Positions 8,512 through 16,211 of a stretch of 64,000 nt of DNA are shown one piece after another. The DNA is taken from the NCBI RefSeq assembly GCF_000308655.1, contig NZ_BAGC01000043.1, forward strand, positions 124,001 to 188,000. The letters run 5' to 3'. Both the position numbers and the translations under genes were made by a program. How positions within the stretch are numbered: position 1 is the first letter of the stretch; each line of letters opens with the position of its first letter. The notes under the pieces were generated by a model that had not been told where the DNA came from, did not search any database, and was given only the letters and a program-made list of their open reading frames with translations. The DNA comes from Nocardia niigatensis NBRC 100131 (GTDB taxonomy: Bacteria; Actinomycetota; Actinomycetes; Mycobacteriales; Mycobacteriaceae).

Positions 8512-8527
8512 ACACTACACCTAGTGG
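8512..8527 (-). promoter_or_regulatory. NrdR-box-like site 1
   Basis: ACACTACACCTAGTGG closely follows the published NrdR box consensus (acaCwAtATaTwGtgt), with the conserved C, A and G positions kept. NrdR is the zinc/ATP-cone repressor of ribonucleotide reductase genes and binds such boxes in pairs. Confidence 0.65.
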
Positions 8528-8543
8528 CCGACAGATTCATACA

Positions 8544-8559
8544 ACACGACATGTTGCGA
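8544..8559 (-). promoter_or_regulatory. NrdR-box-like site 2
   Basis: ACACGACATGTTGCGA is a weaker match to the NrdR box. It begins exactly 32 bp from site 1, the spacing (three helical turns) seen between paired NrdR boxes in other bacteria. The spacing supports a real pair more than the single match does. Confidence 0.55.
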
Positions 8560-8728
8560 CTCACAAAGGTGAAATTCCGGTGCCGTAAGTACCAGGACAC
8601 TCGATTCGCAACTCGACACGACTGCGACGGACATCACAATTTCGGCAATCAGCTCATTTCCAGCAAACACACCATCACCGCTGATCAACACGCATCTCAC
8701 GAGTCACAGGAGACTCGAGCGACCACCC

Positions 8729-8740
8729 GGTTTGCAAACC
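8729..8740. promoter_or_regulatory. 12-nt perfect palindrome
   Basis: GGTTTGCAAACC lies about 70 bp past the stop of the G1 peptidase gene, in the AT-richer gap before the nrd promoter. It may be a binding site; no regulator is evident. Confidence 0.25.
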
Positions 8741-8807
8741 TGGCCGCGCCGTGCCCCGACTCCAGAGCCCCCGCTCGGCTCGGCGTGTCGCGGCAAACGC
8801 AGGCGAT

Positions 8808-9698
8808 TCAGCGGATCGTGAAGGACGCGCCGTCGACCGGACCGGGCGCCAGCAATCGATTGGTGGCCCCGATCCCGTAGACCTCGGCGTCGTAGGCCCC
8901 CAGCGGCTGACCGTCGATGGTGATGTCGGAGAAGGTGATCGGATCGAACCCGGGCAGCGCGGCGCCCAGATGCCCCTCGACGATGATCTCCGCGGTACGG
9001 GCGGGCGCCGTGGACGCGGCGACCGTGGTCCTGGTCCAACCCGAGGTGCGATTCTCCAGCGTCATGACATACCGCGCGCCGTCCCAGCTGACCACCGAAT
9101 GCATGGTGTCGCCCGGCCGCACCACCACATCGTCATAGCTGACCGGCGCCTCGGGATAGCTCTCCCACCAACCGTCGACCTGCTTGTCCGGGGTGCAGAA
9201 ACCGCCGAGGAGGCCGAGCGAGCACAGGCCGTCCGCGGCCGCGCCCAGCATGTCCGAGAGTTTGCCGCCGGCGTTCATGACCGTCCCGGCCAGGTGCGGA
9301 TCGGCGTACGCCAGGCTCGCCGCGGCCGATTCGATCTGCAGCCCCGGCAGCGCCGCGTACACGGCCGCGTCGCTGGCACACAGGGATTCGACGCCGGTCT
9401 GCATGAGCGGGAGGGCGACCTGGCCGTCGAGGCCGGTGGCGCCGTTCAGTCCCACCCAGGGCACCACACGCTGCAGGATGCCCGGATTGCGGCAGTCCAC
9501 CTGCGGCTGTACCCAGGTGGCGCTGACCTCCCGGAAATTCCCCCGCACCACATATCCGGCCCAGTTACCCAGGTAGAGGCGGACATAGGACTCGGCCGCC
9601 GCGTCGGCCGCGTTGACCACCACCGAGGCGGCGGAGACGGCCAGGGTGACCGCCATGAAACAACGGCCTAACACAGTGTTGCCCGCTGGTAGCTTCAT
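8808..9698 (-). CDS. secreted G1 family (glutamic) endopeptidase
   Basis: This 296-residue exported protein fits the eqolisin or G1 peptidase family, acid proteases that use a Gln/Glu pair and are best known in fungi. A signal peptide spans roughly residues 1-35 (FMAVTLAVSAASVVVNA). Family landmarks are NWAGYV at 45-50, ATWVQP at 60-65, VPWVGLNG at 79-86, LMQTGVE with the candidate catalytic Gln100, and AEIIVEG with the candidate catalytic Glu241. WWESYPEAP at 177-185 matches the substrate-cleft segment. Four cysteines may form disulfides. It stands alone, with a terminator-like hairpin behind the gene to its right. The activity is predicted, not shown. Confidence 0.8.
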   Translation of the reverse strand: MKLPAGNTVLGRCFMAVTLAVSAASVVVNAADAAAESYVRLYLGNWAGYVVRGNFREVSATWVQPQVDCRNPGILQRVVPWVGLNGATGLDGQVALPLMQTGVESLCASDAAVYAALPGLQIESAAASLAYADPHLAGTVMNAGGKLSDMLGAAADGLCSLGLLGGFCTPDKQVDGWWESYPEAPVSYDDVVVRPGDTMHSVVSWDGARYVMTLENRTSGWTRTTVAASTAPARTAEIIVEGHLGAALPGFDPITFSDITIDGQPLGAYDAEVYGIGATNRLLAPGPVDGASFTIR

Positions 9699-9735
9699 GG
9701 TCTGACGGTAGCCCGATTTGTCCGGGAAAAGCGAC

Positions 9736-9761
9736 AGGCCACGGCTCGAAAGCCGTGGCCT
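9736..9761 (-). terminator. strong hairpin after the FMN reductase gene
   Basis: AGGCCACGGCT (9736-9746), loop CGAA, and AGCCGTGGCCT (9751-9761) form a perfect 11-bp stem. It lies 33 bp past the end of the FMN reductase gene and before the G1 peptidase gene, both on the minus strand, as expected for a terminator. Confidence 0.7.
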
Positions 9762-9794
9762 TGTGCTGAATTCAGCGGGTTATCGCCGTACGTG

Positions 9795-10361
9795 TCAGGC
9801 GTTTGCCCGGGCGTCGGCGGCCTCCACCAGCAGATGCACGGTGGCGGCGAGCTGGGTCAGCGCCTCCGCATCGTCGGCCGGGTGGTTCTCACCGAAGCGC
9901 TGGCCGATGACACCGAAGTTCAGCGACGCGTCCTCGACGACCTTCGCACCGGCCACACCCAGCGCCTTGACGGTGTCGTCGTGCGACCACTTGGCGGCGT
10001 TCGGGCTGATGGACGCGGAGATGACGGCGGCCGGACGGTCCTTGAGCGCGCCGGCGCCGTACGGGCGGGATGCCCAGTCGATGGCGTTCTTCAGCACGGC
10101 CGGCAGGGTGCCGTTGTATTCGGGGGTCACCAGCAGCACGGCGTCGGAGGCGGCGACGGCGTCACGCAGCGTCTGCGCGGTGGCCGGGACCTTGCCCTCG
10201 CCGTCGATGTCCTCGTTGTAGAAAGGAATTTCACCGAGGCCCTCGTAGATCGCGAGCTCCACGCCCTCCGGCGCGGTCTTCGCGGCGGCCTCGGCGAGGC
10301 GGCGGTTGATGGACGCGGCACGGAGGCTGCCGACCAGAACGAGAATGCGGGTCTGCGACAT
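9795..10361 (-). CDS. NAD(P)H-dependent FMN reductase family protein
   Basis: This 188-residue flavoprotein of the NADPH-dependent FMN reductase family (PF03358) reduces flavin or quinones. The N-terminal ILVLVGSLRAASINRRLAEA is the FMN phosphate loop, TPEYNGTLPAVLKNAIDW is the classic family motif at about residues 75-95, and DRPAAVISAS follows. The start at 10361 was chosen because GGAG stands 9 bp upstream and the protein then begins directly with the flavodoxin-like strand. It diverges from a TetR gene with a good operator between them, so it is probably the regulated target. The physiological substrate is unknown. Confidence 0.88.
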   Translation of the reverse strand: MSQTRILVLVGSLRAASINRRLAEAAAKTAPEGVELAIYEGLGEIPFYNEDIDGEGKVPATAQTLRDAVAASDAVLLVTPEYNGTLPAVLKNAIDWASRPYGAGALKDRPAAVISASISPNAAKWSHDDTVKALGVAGAKVVEDASLNFGVIGQRFGENHPADDAEALTQLAATVHLLVEAADARANA

Positions 10362-10411
10362 GATGATCACTCCAAGGGTTACTGATTCAGCAGCGGAACT
10401 TCGATACACTT

Positions 10412-10433
10412 TAACCGGACCACAGTCCGCTTA
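10412..10433. promoter_or_regulatory. TetR-type operator
   Basis: CGGAC-caca-GTCCG (10416-10429), extended by TAA/TTA on either side, forms a palindrome in the 98-bp gap between the divergent FMN reductase and TetR genes. Operators of the GGACC-N-GGTCC type are common for actinobacterial TetR repressors. It probably controls both genes. Confidence 0.65.
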
Positions 10434-10459
10434 CATTCCCGGGTAGGAGCAGAGAGCCT

Positions 10460-11149
10460 GTGACACGCGACACCTCACCGAATGAGGTCGTTCCAGCCCT
10501 GCCGAGCATCGGGCTGCCGATCGAACCCGTCGGCACGCAGCGGCCGCCGGCGCACTCGGCGCCGCTGCTCATGCCCGGCAGCAGCCGCGAGCGCAGCGAC
10601 GCCGCCCGCAACCGGCAGCTGCTGCTCGACGCCGCCGAACAGCTGGTTCGTGAATGCGGCGCGGACGCGGTCACCATGGACGCGGTCGCCAAGCTGGCCG
10701 GCGTCGGCAAGGGCACCGTGTTCCGGCGCTTCGGCAATCGGGCCGGACTGATGCTGGCGCTGCTGGACCAGTCCGATCAGAAACTCCAGTGGGCCTACAT
10801 GTTCGGGCCCCCGCCCCTGGGCCCCGGCGCGCCGCCCGTGGACCGGCTCGTCGCCTTCGGGCGCGCCCGCCTGGCCCTGGTCGAGGTGGAGGGCGACGTG
10901 CGCAAGAACGCCGACCTCGGCGGGCAGTACTCCGGCCCGCCCTACAACATCGCGAAAACCCATGTCGCCCTGCTGCTCCGGCAGGCGGGCGCGCCCGGCG
11001 AGATCCCCCTGACCGCCGATACCCTGCTCGCCACCCTCGACGCCGGGCTGGTGCTGCACCAGATCCGCGAGCTGGGCTACACACCGGAACAGGTGGGCGA
11101 CCACTGGGAGCACCTGGTCCGGCAGGTCACCGCTCCGGCCGCGCGGTAG
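10460..11149 (+). CDS. TetR family regulator
   Basis: This 229-residue repressor-type protein starts at GTG 10460, with AGGAG 12 bp upstream. It has an unusually long N-terminal arm of about 45 residues, rich in Pro and Ala, before the TetR domain (RNRQLLLDAAEQLVRECG, then VTMDAVAKLAGVGKGTVFRRF as the helix-turn-helix, about residues 50-95). The C-terminal ligand domain carries VRKNADLGGQYSGPPYN, like TetR proteins found beside FMN reductases. It diverges from the FMN reductase, and the palindrome between them is its likely operator. nadE follows in the same direction 29 bp later. Confidence 0.88.
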   Translation: MTRDTSPNEVVPALPSIGLPIEPVGTQRPPAHSAPLLMPGSSRERSDAARNRQLLLDAAEQLVRECGADAVTMDAVAKLAGVGKGTVFRRFGNRAGLMLALLDQSDQKLQWAYMFGPPPLGPGAPPVDRLVAFGRARLALVEVEGDVRKNADLGGQYSGPPYNIAKTHVALLLRQAGAPGEIPLTADTLLATLDAGLVLHQIRELGYTPEQVGDHWEHLVRQVTAPAAR

Positions 11150-11178
11150 GGTCGCCGCCCGTTCAGTACAGTGTGGCC

Positions 11179-12015
11179 ATGGGGAACCTGCGCGAACAGA
11201 TCATCGCCGAATTGGGCGTCCTGCCGGCCATCGAACCGAAAACCGAAGTGCGGCGGCGCATCGACTTCCTCAAGGATTATCTGCGCTCCACGCCCGCGAC
11301 CGGTTTCGTGCTCGGCATCAGCGGCGGCCAGGACTCCACCCTCACCGGCCGTCTGTGCCAGCTCGCCGCCGAGGAACTGCGCGCGGAGGGCCACGACGCC
11401 ACCTTCGTGGCCGTGCGCCTGCCCTACGGCGTCCAGTTCGACGAGGAGGACGCGCAGATCGCACTGCGGTTCATCCAGCCCGACCGGTCGGTCGTCGTGA
11501 ATGTGAAGCCCAGCGCGGACGCCGCCGCCGGCGAGGCCGCCACCGGCATCCTCGAGCTGCACGAAGAACCCCGCCTGCGAGACTTCGTGCGCGGCAATAT
11601 CAAAGCCCGCGAGCGCATGCTGCTGCAGTACGCCATCGCCGGCCAGCTCAACCTGCTGGTCGTCGGCACCGACCACGCCGCCGAGGCGGTGACCGGATTC
11701 TTCACCAAGTACGGCGACGGCGGCGTCGACATCACCCCGCTGACCGGTCTCACCAAGCGCCAGGGCGCGGCTCTGCTCCAGGAACTCGGCGCGCCGCCGA
11801 GCGTCTGGCAGAAGGTCCCGACCGCCGATCTCGAGGACGACCGCCCGTCCCTGCCCGACGAGGAAGCCTTGGGGCTCGCGTACTCCCAGATCGACGATTA
11901 CCTCGAGGGCAAGCCGGTCGGACCCGAGGTCTCCGAGCGCGTAGAGACCATCTTCCTGAACACCCGCCACAAGCGGACCGTCCCGGTGTCCCCGCTCGAC
12001 ACCTGGTGGAAGTAG
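11179..12015 (+). CDS. nadE: NH3-dependent NAD+ synthetase
   Basis: This 278-residue enzyme amidates nicotinic acid adenine dinucleotide to NAD+ using ATP and ammonia. The PP-loop motif ISGGQDST is at about residues 46-53. VVGTDHAAEAVTGFFTKYGD and a C-terminal RHKRTVPVSP are typical of E. coli-type NadE. There is no glutaminase (nitrilase) domain, unlike the longer glutamine-dependent mycobacterial enzyme, so free ammonia should be the donor. The ATG at 11179 lacks a clear ribosome binding site; the in-frame GTG two codons earlier is an alternative. A second NAD gene, nadD, lies at 51 kb. Confidence 0.95.
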   Translation: MGNLREQIIAELGVLPAIEPKTEVRRRIDFLKDYLRSTPATGFVLGISGGQDSTLTGRLCQLAAEELRAEGHDATFVAVRLPYGVQFDEEDAQIALRFIQPDRSVVVNVKPSADAAAGEAATGILELHEEPRLRDFVRGNIKARERMLLQYAIAGQLNLLVVGTDHAAEAVTGFFTKYGDGGVDITPLTGLTKRQGAALLQELGAPPSVWQKVPTADLEDDRPSLPDEEALGLAYSQIDDYLEGKPVGPEVSERVETIFLNTRHKRTVPVSPLDTWWK

Positions 12016-12049
12016 CCCGCCACACCTCGTGCATCGGATAGCGGCCGGT

Positions 12050-12448
12050 TCATCCCCGATCGGAGTCTTCGATGAGGCGGCGGTGGAGTTCGGCCGTCAT
12101 CAAGTGGATGGCACGGGTGAGTTCGGTGTTGGTCTTGAGTTCGAGTTCCTGCTCACGAAAGTCGTGATCCGCCTTGGCCTGCTGAAAATCGGCCTGGCGG
12201 TTCTGGCCGATCATGACGAAGGTGGACAGGAAGATCGCTTCCAGCGAGACCACCAGGGTCAGGGTGGGCCAGGGGCTCTTCTCGGCGAAGATCATCCAGA
12301 CCGCGAAGCCGAGCGCGTGGATGTAGACGAAATTCATCGAGCCCGCGAACTTGGTGATCCAGTCGGCGATCCGCAGCTGGAAACTGGCGGCGCGCTCTTC
12401 CTGCACCTTCAGGACGGCGGGGTGGCGAGGCTTGGGAAGGTGCGTCAT
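12050..12448 (-). CDS. DUF1003 membrane protein
   Basis: This 132-residue protein of the DUF1003 family (PF06210) has two membrane helices at about 45-62 (VYIHALGFAVWMIF) and 70-90 (LVVSLEAIFLSTFVMI), followed by a hydrophilic, coiled-coil-prone C-terminal half (QNRQADFQQAKADHDFREQELEL). The N-terminus is basic and cytosolic. The function of this family is not established. The gene is convergent with nadE and stands alone. Confidence 0.88.
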   Translation of the reverse strand: MTHLPKPRHPAVLKVQEERAASFQLRIADWITKFAGSMNFVYIHALGFAVWMIFAEKSPWPTLTLVVSLEAIFLSTFVMIGQNRQADFQQAKADHDFREQELELKTNTELTRAIHLMTAELHRRLIEDSDRG

Positions 12449-12538
12449 TCGGATCGGTCTCCTGGCGAAGGTGTGCGGGGACCGGCGAATGTTAGCGCCC
12501 GGCAGTGAAATTCGCGGCGGAGCAGCACCGCGCGAAGA

Positions 12539-12781
12539 CTAGCCGCCCGCGAAGGGCGGCAGGACGTCGACGCGCGGCGACAGCGGGGTGCTCACGTCAC
12601 GGGTCAGTTCGTCGCCGATGAGATAGGCGCAGACCTTCAGCATCGGGTCCAGCTTCGGGCCGTAGACCGCCGAGAGGGTGGTGCGCAGGTCGGCGACGGT
12701 GGCGCCGGACGGCAGGTCCAGGGTCTCCTTGTCCTTGCCGACCGCATCGGCGATCGCGGCGAAATAGCGGACCTCAACCAC
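12539..12781 (-). CDS. moaD: molybdopterin synthase small subunit
   Basis: This 80-residue ubiquitin-fold sulfur carrier donates sulfur to precursor Z in molybdopterin synthase, with MoaE. It starts at GTG 12781 (VVEVRYFAAIAD), overlapping the end of moaA by 8 bp, so translation is coupled. The core LDLPSGATVADLRTTL and the C-terminal Gly-Gly (PPFAGG), the site of thiocarboxylation, are both present. Length and ending fit MoaD rather than ThiS because of the moaA context. Confidence 0.93.
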   Translation of the reverse strand: MVEVRYFAAIADAVGKDKETLDLPSGATVADLRTTLSAVYGPKLDPMLKVCAYLIGDELTRDVSTPLSPRVDVLPPFAGG

Positions 12782-13832
12782 CGATGGCTCCCATTGTTCG
12801 TTCGGGCGGGACGAAGCCGGCGGTGTCGATGCCGTGCCCCGCCGATTTGTTCCACATGGCGCCGCGCCACAGTCCGGCGATGTCGGCGTCGCTCGCGCCG
12901 GACCGCAGCGCGGCGCGAATGTCGTACTCCTGATCACTGAACAGGCAGGACCGGATCCGGCCGTCGGCGGTCAGGCGGGTGCGGTCGCAGTCGCCGCAGA
13001 ACTTGCGGGTCACCGAGGCGATGATGCCGACGGTGGCCGGGCCGCCGTCCACCAGCCAGCGCTCGGCGGGCGCGGAAGGATCCTCCCGGCCGGTCTCGGT
13101 GAGGCCGAAGCGCGTGCCCAGGACCTCCAGCAGTTCGGCGGCGGTGATCATGTTCGCGCGCGCCCACTCGTGGTCGGCGTCGAGCGGCATCTCCTCGATG
13201 AACCGGAGTTCCGCGCCCGCGTCCAGGCACCACTGCAGCAGATCGGCCGCGCCGTCGAGGGTTTCGCGCATGAGCACGGCGTTCACCTTGAGCGGGGTGA
13301 GCCCCGCCGCGATGGCGGCGCGAATCCCGGCCAGCACCGAATCGAGGCGGTCACGGCGGGTGAGCCGGTGGAAGCCGTCCCGGTCCACGGTGTCGAGCGA
13401 GACATTGATGCGCCGCAGCCCGGCCTCGGCCAGTCCGCGCGCCCGATGCTCGAGCCCGACGCCATTGGTGGTCATGGCCAGCGGCGTATCCGGCAGCGCC
13501 GCACGGCAACCGGCGATGATGCGTTCCAGATCGCGGCGCATGAGCGGTTCGCCGCCGGTGAATCGCACCTCGTGCACGCCCAGTTCACGCACCGCGAGCG
13601 TCACCAGCCGCACGATCTCGTCGGGGGAGAGCAATTCATCGGCGGGGATGGCCGGCAGGCCCTCCTCGGGCATGCAGTACGTGCAGCGCAGCGAGCACTT
13701 CTCGGTGATGGATACCCGTAGGTCCCGCGCGACCCGTCCGAATCGGTCCAGTAGCAACGGCGTGTCCGGGCGTCCGTCCTGCGCGGGCCGCCCGGTTCGC
13801 ACAGCGGGCATCCCCATCGCGACCACGGTCAT
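12774..13832 (-). CDS. moaA: GTP 3',8-cyclase
   Basis: This 352-residue radical SAM enzyme carries out the first step of molybdenum cofactor synthesis, turning GTP into the 3',8-cyclo product. The N-terminal 4Fe-4S motif CSLRCTYC is at residues 46-53. A second cluster motif (CGDCDRTRL...IRSC) is near residues 285-302, and the conserved Gly-Gly tail (MGAIGG) needed for activity is intact. It forms an operon with moaD and diverges from moeA across a 96-bp promoter region. Confidence 0.96.
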   Translation of the reverse strand: MTVVAMGMPAVRTGRPAQDGRPDTPLLLDRFGRVARDLRVSITEKCSLRCTYCMPEEGLPAIPADELLSPDEIVRLVTLAVRELGVHEVRFTGGEPLMRRDLERIIAGCRAALPDTPLAMTTNGVGLEHRARGLAEAGLRRINVSLDTVDRDGFHRLTRRDRLDSVLAGIRAAIAAGLTPLKVNAVLMRETLDGAADLLQWCLDAGAELRFIEEMPLDADHEWARANMITAAELLEVLGTRFGLTETGREDPSAPAERWLVDGGPATVGIIASVTRKFCGDCDRTRLTADGRIRSCLFSDQEYDIRAALRSGASDADIAGLWRGAMWNKSAGHGIDTAGFVPPERTMGAIGG

Positions 13833-13861
13833 TGGACCATTATTGCCGGGGCCGCAAGTCT

Positions 13862-13877
13862 TCGTAGATTCCTACGA
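13862..13877. promoter_or_regulatory. inverted repeat between moaA and moeA
   Basis: TCGTAG-attc-CTACGA forms a perfect 6-bp inverted repeat in the short divergent region between moaA and moeA. It is a candidate operator for both molybdenum cofactor transcripts. The gap is too short and lacks the conserved elements for a Moco riboswitch. Confidence 0.4.
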
Positions 13878-13928
13878 GGCGCAGCCGGTCACGGCCTGGA
13901 GGATCCACCCGCGTATAGGCTCACCGGC

Positions 13929-15134
13929 ATGAGTTCCCGGCACGCGCTAGCCCCGGCCCGACCCGTCGACGACCACCGCCGACGCCTCGAGGATGTGCTC
14001 CGCCCGCTGGCCGGACGCTCCGCGGAGCCGGTGCCGATGGCGCGGGCGCTGGGCCGCCGGCTCGCCGTCGACGTGCATGCCCCCCTGGATCTGCCGGTGT
14101 TCCGGAATTCGGCCATGGACGGCTACGCGGTCACGGCCGAGTCGGTGGCCATCGTCCCCGCTACGCTGCCGCTGGCCGGCGTGGTGGCGGCGGGCAATAC
14201 CGAGCAGGTGACCCTGGAACCGGGCACGGCGGTGAAGGTGATGACCGGCGCGCCGGTGCCGCCCGGCGCGGACTGCGTGGTGCCGGTGGAGCACACCGAG
14301 TCCGACGGCGTCACTGTGACGGTCCGAACCAGCCGTGCCACCGGCGATTTCGTGCGCGAGCCCGGCACCGACGTGCGCGCCGGACAGTTGCTGGTCGCGG
14401 CGGGGACGCTGCTGCGGCCCCGGCACATCGCCGCGCTGGCCGGCGTCGGGCTGCCCGAGCTGACGGTGTTCCGCCCGGTCCGCGCGGCCGTGCTCACCAC
14501 CGGAGACGAATTGCGGCCCGCCGGAGCGACGCTGCTGCCCGGGCAGATCTTCAACTCCAATGGCATCGCGCTGGCCGCCGCGCTGGCCGACAACGGCGTC
14601 GAGGTGGTGTCGGTGGCACACGCGACCGACGATCACGACGAGTTCCGGGCCCGCCTGAACGAGGCGGTCGCGGCGGCCGATGTGGTCTTCACCTCCGGCG
14701 GCGTCTCCATGGGCGACTTCGAGGTCGTCAAGGAGGTGCTGACCCCGCTGGGCGGCGAATTCGGCTCGGTCGCAATGCAACCCGGCGGCCCGCAGGGACT
14801 GAGCATGGTGGACGGGGTGCCGGTGCTGAGCTTCCCGGGCAACCCGGTGAGCACCATGGTGTCCTTCGAGATCTTCGCCCGGCCCATCCTGCGCGAGCTG
14901 GCCGGGCTGCCCGCGCTGCCGATCGCCGAACTGCCGCTGCTGGAACCGGTCCGCTCCCCCGCCGGGAAGCGGCAGTTCCTGCGCGGCAAGCTCACCGAGG
15001 GCGGGGTGGCGCTGGTGTCGGGTCAGGGCTCGCATCTGATCGCGGCTATGGCGCACGCCGATGTGCTGGTCGATGTTCCGGCCGCCGCGACCGAACTGCC
15101 CGCGGGCACGATCGTCGAGGTCCGGCCGCTGTGA
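13929..15134 (+). CDS. moeA: molybdopterin molybdenumtransferase
   Basis: This 401-residue enzyme inserts molybdate into adenylylated molybdopterin. N-terminal VPMARALGRRLAVDV and FRNSAMDGYAV are the MoeA signature; the middle TTGDELRP...NSNGIAL and SGGVSMGDFEVVKEVL form the MoCF-binding domain, followed by PGNPVSTMVSFEIF and a C-terminal beta domain. It is the first gene of a plus-strand moeA / moaC-moaB / moaE run, with 33 bp to the next gene, and probably makes one transcript with it. Confidence 0.95.
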   Translation: MSSRHALAPARPVDDHRRRLEDVLRPLAGRSAEPVPMARALGRRLAVDVHAPLDLPVFRNSAMDGYAVTAESVAIVPATLPLAGVVAAGNTEQVTLEPGTAVKVMTGAPVPPGADCVVPVEHTESDGVTVTVRTSRATGDFVREPGTDVRAGQLLVAAGTLLRPRHIAALAGVGLPELTVFRPVRAAVLTTGDELRPAGATLLPGQIFNSNGIALAAALADNGVEVVSVAHATDDHDEFRARLNEAVAAADVVFTSGGVSMGDFEVVKEVLTPLGGEFGSVAMQPGGPQGLSMVDGVPVLSFPGNPVSTMVSFEIFARPILRELAGLPALPIAELPLLEPVRSPAGKRQFLRGKLTEGGVALVSGQGSHLIAAMAHADVLVDVPAAATELPAGTIVEVRPL

Positions 15135-15167
15135 ACCCGCTGGAATTCCTGTGCCAAGGTGGTGCCC

Positions 15168-16211
15168 ATGAGTGAGTTGTCGCATGTCGACCGTGAGGGT
15201 CGCGCCCGCATGGTGGACGTGAGCGCGAAGGCCGATACCGCGCGCATCGCGGTCGCGGCCGGCGAACTGCACACCACCGCCGAGGTCATCCGGCTGGTTC
15301 GCGCCGACGACATGCCCAAGGCCGATGTGCTCAGCACCGCGCGCATCGCCGGCATCAACGGCGCCAAGAAGACCTCCGAGCTGATTCCGCTGTGCCATCA
15401 GCTGGCGCTGTCGTCGGTGAACGTGAGCTTCGGCTTCACCGAGACCACCATCACCATCGAGGCGAGCGCGAAGACCAAGGGCCCCACGGGTGTCGAGATG
15501 GAGGCGCTGACCGCGGTCGCGGTCGCGGGTCTCACGCTGCACGACATGGTGAAGGCGGTGGATCCGGCCGCCACCCTGAACGGGGTGCGCCTGATCACCA
15601 AAGAGGGTGGCAAGCACGGACATTGGGTGCGGCCGGAGGCCGAGGGGCACCACGGCGAGCAGCACCACAAGCACCACAAGCACGGCAAGCACGACAAGTC
15701 CGCCGCCATCGAGGCTCCGGTTCCGCCGGCGGGCCAGGGCCGGACGGCCACCGTCGTGGTCGCGTCGACCGGCGTCGCCGCCGGCACCCGCACCGATACC
15801 ACCGGCCCGGTCCTGGTCGAATGGCTTGCCGCACAGGGTTTCTCGGTGCGCGGACCACTGGTCTTCGCGGACTCGGATATCACGTACGGCCTCGAGGACG
15901 CCCTGTCCACCGAGCCGGATCTGGTCATCAGCACCGGCGGCACCGGCGCCTCCCCCACCGACGCCACCCCGGAAGCCACGCTCGCCCTGATCGATCGGGA
16001 GCTGCCGGGCGTCGCCGACGCCATCCGCCAGGCCGGCACCGCCAAGTTCCCGCTCGCCGCGCTCAGCCGCGGCGCGGCGGGCCTGGCCGGGCGCACCGTG
16101 ATCGTCAATCTGCCCGGTTCGCCGGGCGGGGTGAAGGACGGCATGGCCGTGCTGACACCGCTTCTCGAACATCTGCTGGCCCAGGTGGCCGGAGGAGGCA
16201 GCCATGAGTGA
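15168..16211 (+). CDS. moaC: fused MoaC-MoaB molybdenum cofactor protein
   Basis: This 347-residue two-domain protein carries MoaC, which makes cyclic pyranopterin monophosphate, over residues 1-155 (LCHQLALSSV at 75, KTKGPTGVEMEAL at 102). It is joined to a MoaB/MogA adenylyltransferase domain over residues 192-347 (STGGTGASPTDATPEAT at 255, NLPGSPGGVKD at 314). The linker is strikingly His/Lys-rich (residues 150-176, including HHGEQHHKHHKHGKHDK) and could bind metal. The start at 15168 follows AAGGTGG; the frame extends three codons upstream without a better site. It overlaps moaE by 8 bp. MoaC-MoaB fusions are known in actinobacteria; the His-rich linker is the unusual part. Confidence 0.93.
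   Translation: MSELSHVDREGRARMVDVSAKADTARIAVAAGELHTTAEVIRLVRADDMPKADVLSTARIAGINGAKKTSELIPLCHQLALSSVNVSFGFTETTITIEASAKTKGPTGVEMEALTAVAVAGLTLHDMVKAVDPAATLNGVRLITKEGGKHGHWVRPEAEGHHGEQHHKHHKHGKHDKSAAIEAPVPPAGQGRTATVVVASTGVAAGTRTDTTGPVLVEWLAAQGFSVRGPLVFADSDITYGLEDALSTEPDLVISTGGTGASPTDATPEATLALIDRELPGVADAIRQAGTAKFPLAALSRGAAGLAGRTVIVNLPGSPGGVKDGMAVLTPLLEHLLAQVAGGGSHE

Larger units (their letters stand above)
8338..8807. other. 470-bp intergenic region holding the nrd promoter
   Basis: No gene is seen. This stretch is clearly less GC-rich than its surroundings. It contains a 13-nt direct repeat (8363-8375 and 8382-8394), two NrdR-box-like sites (8512-8527 and 8544-8559) and a 12-nt palindrome (8729-8740). 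The left half is the long leader and promoter of nrdH on the minus strand. The right part lies downstream of the G1 peptidase gene, which is on the same strand. Confidence 0.6.

Noticed and set aside
13833..13928. Moco riboswitch between moaA and moeA
   Set aside because: The gap is only 96 bp and lacks the conserved elements.
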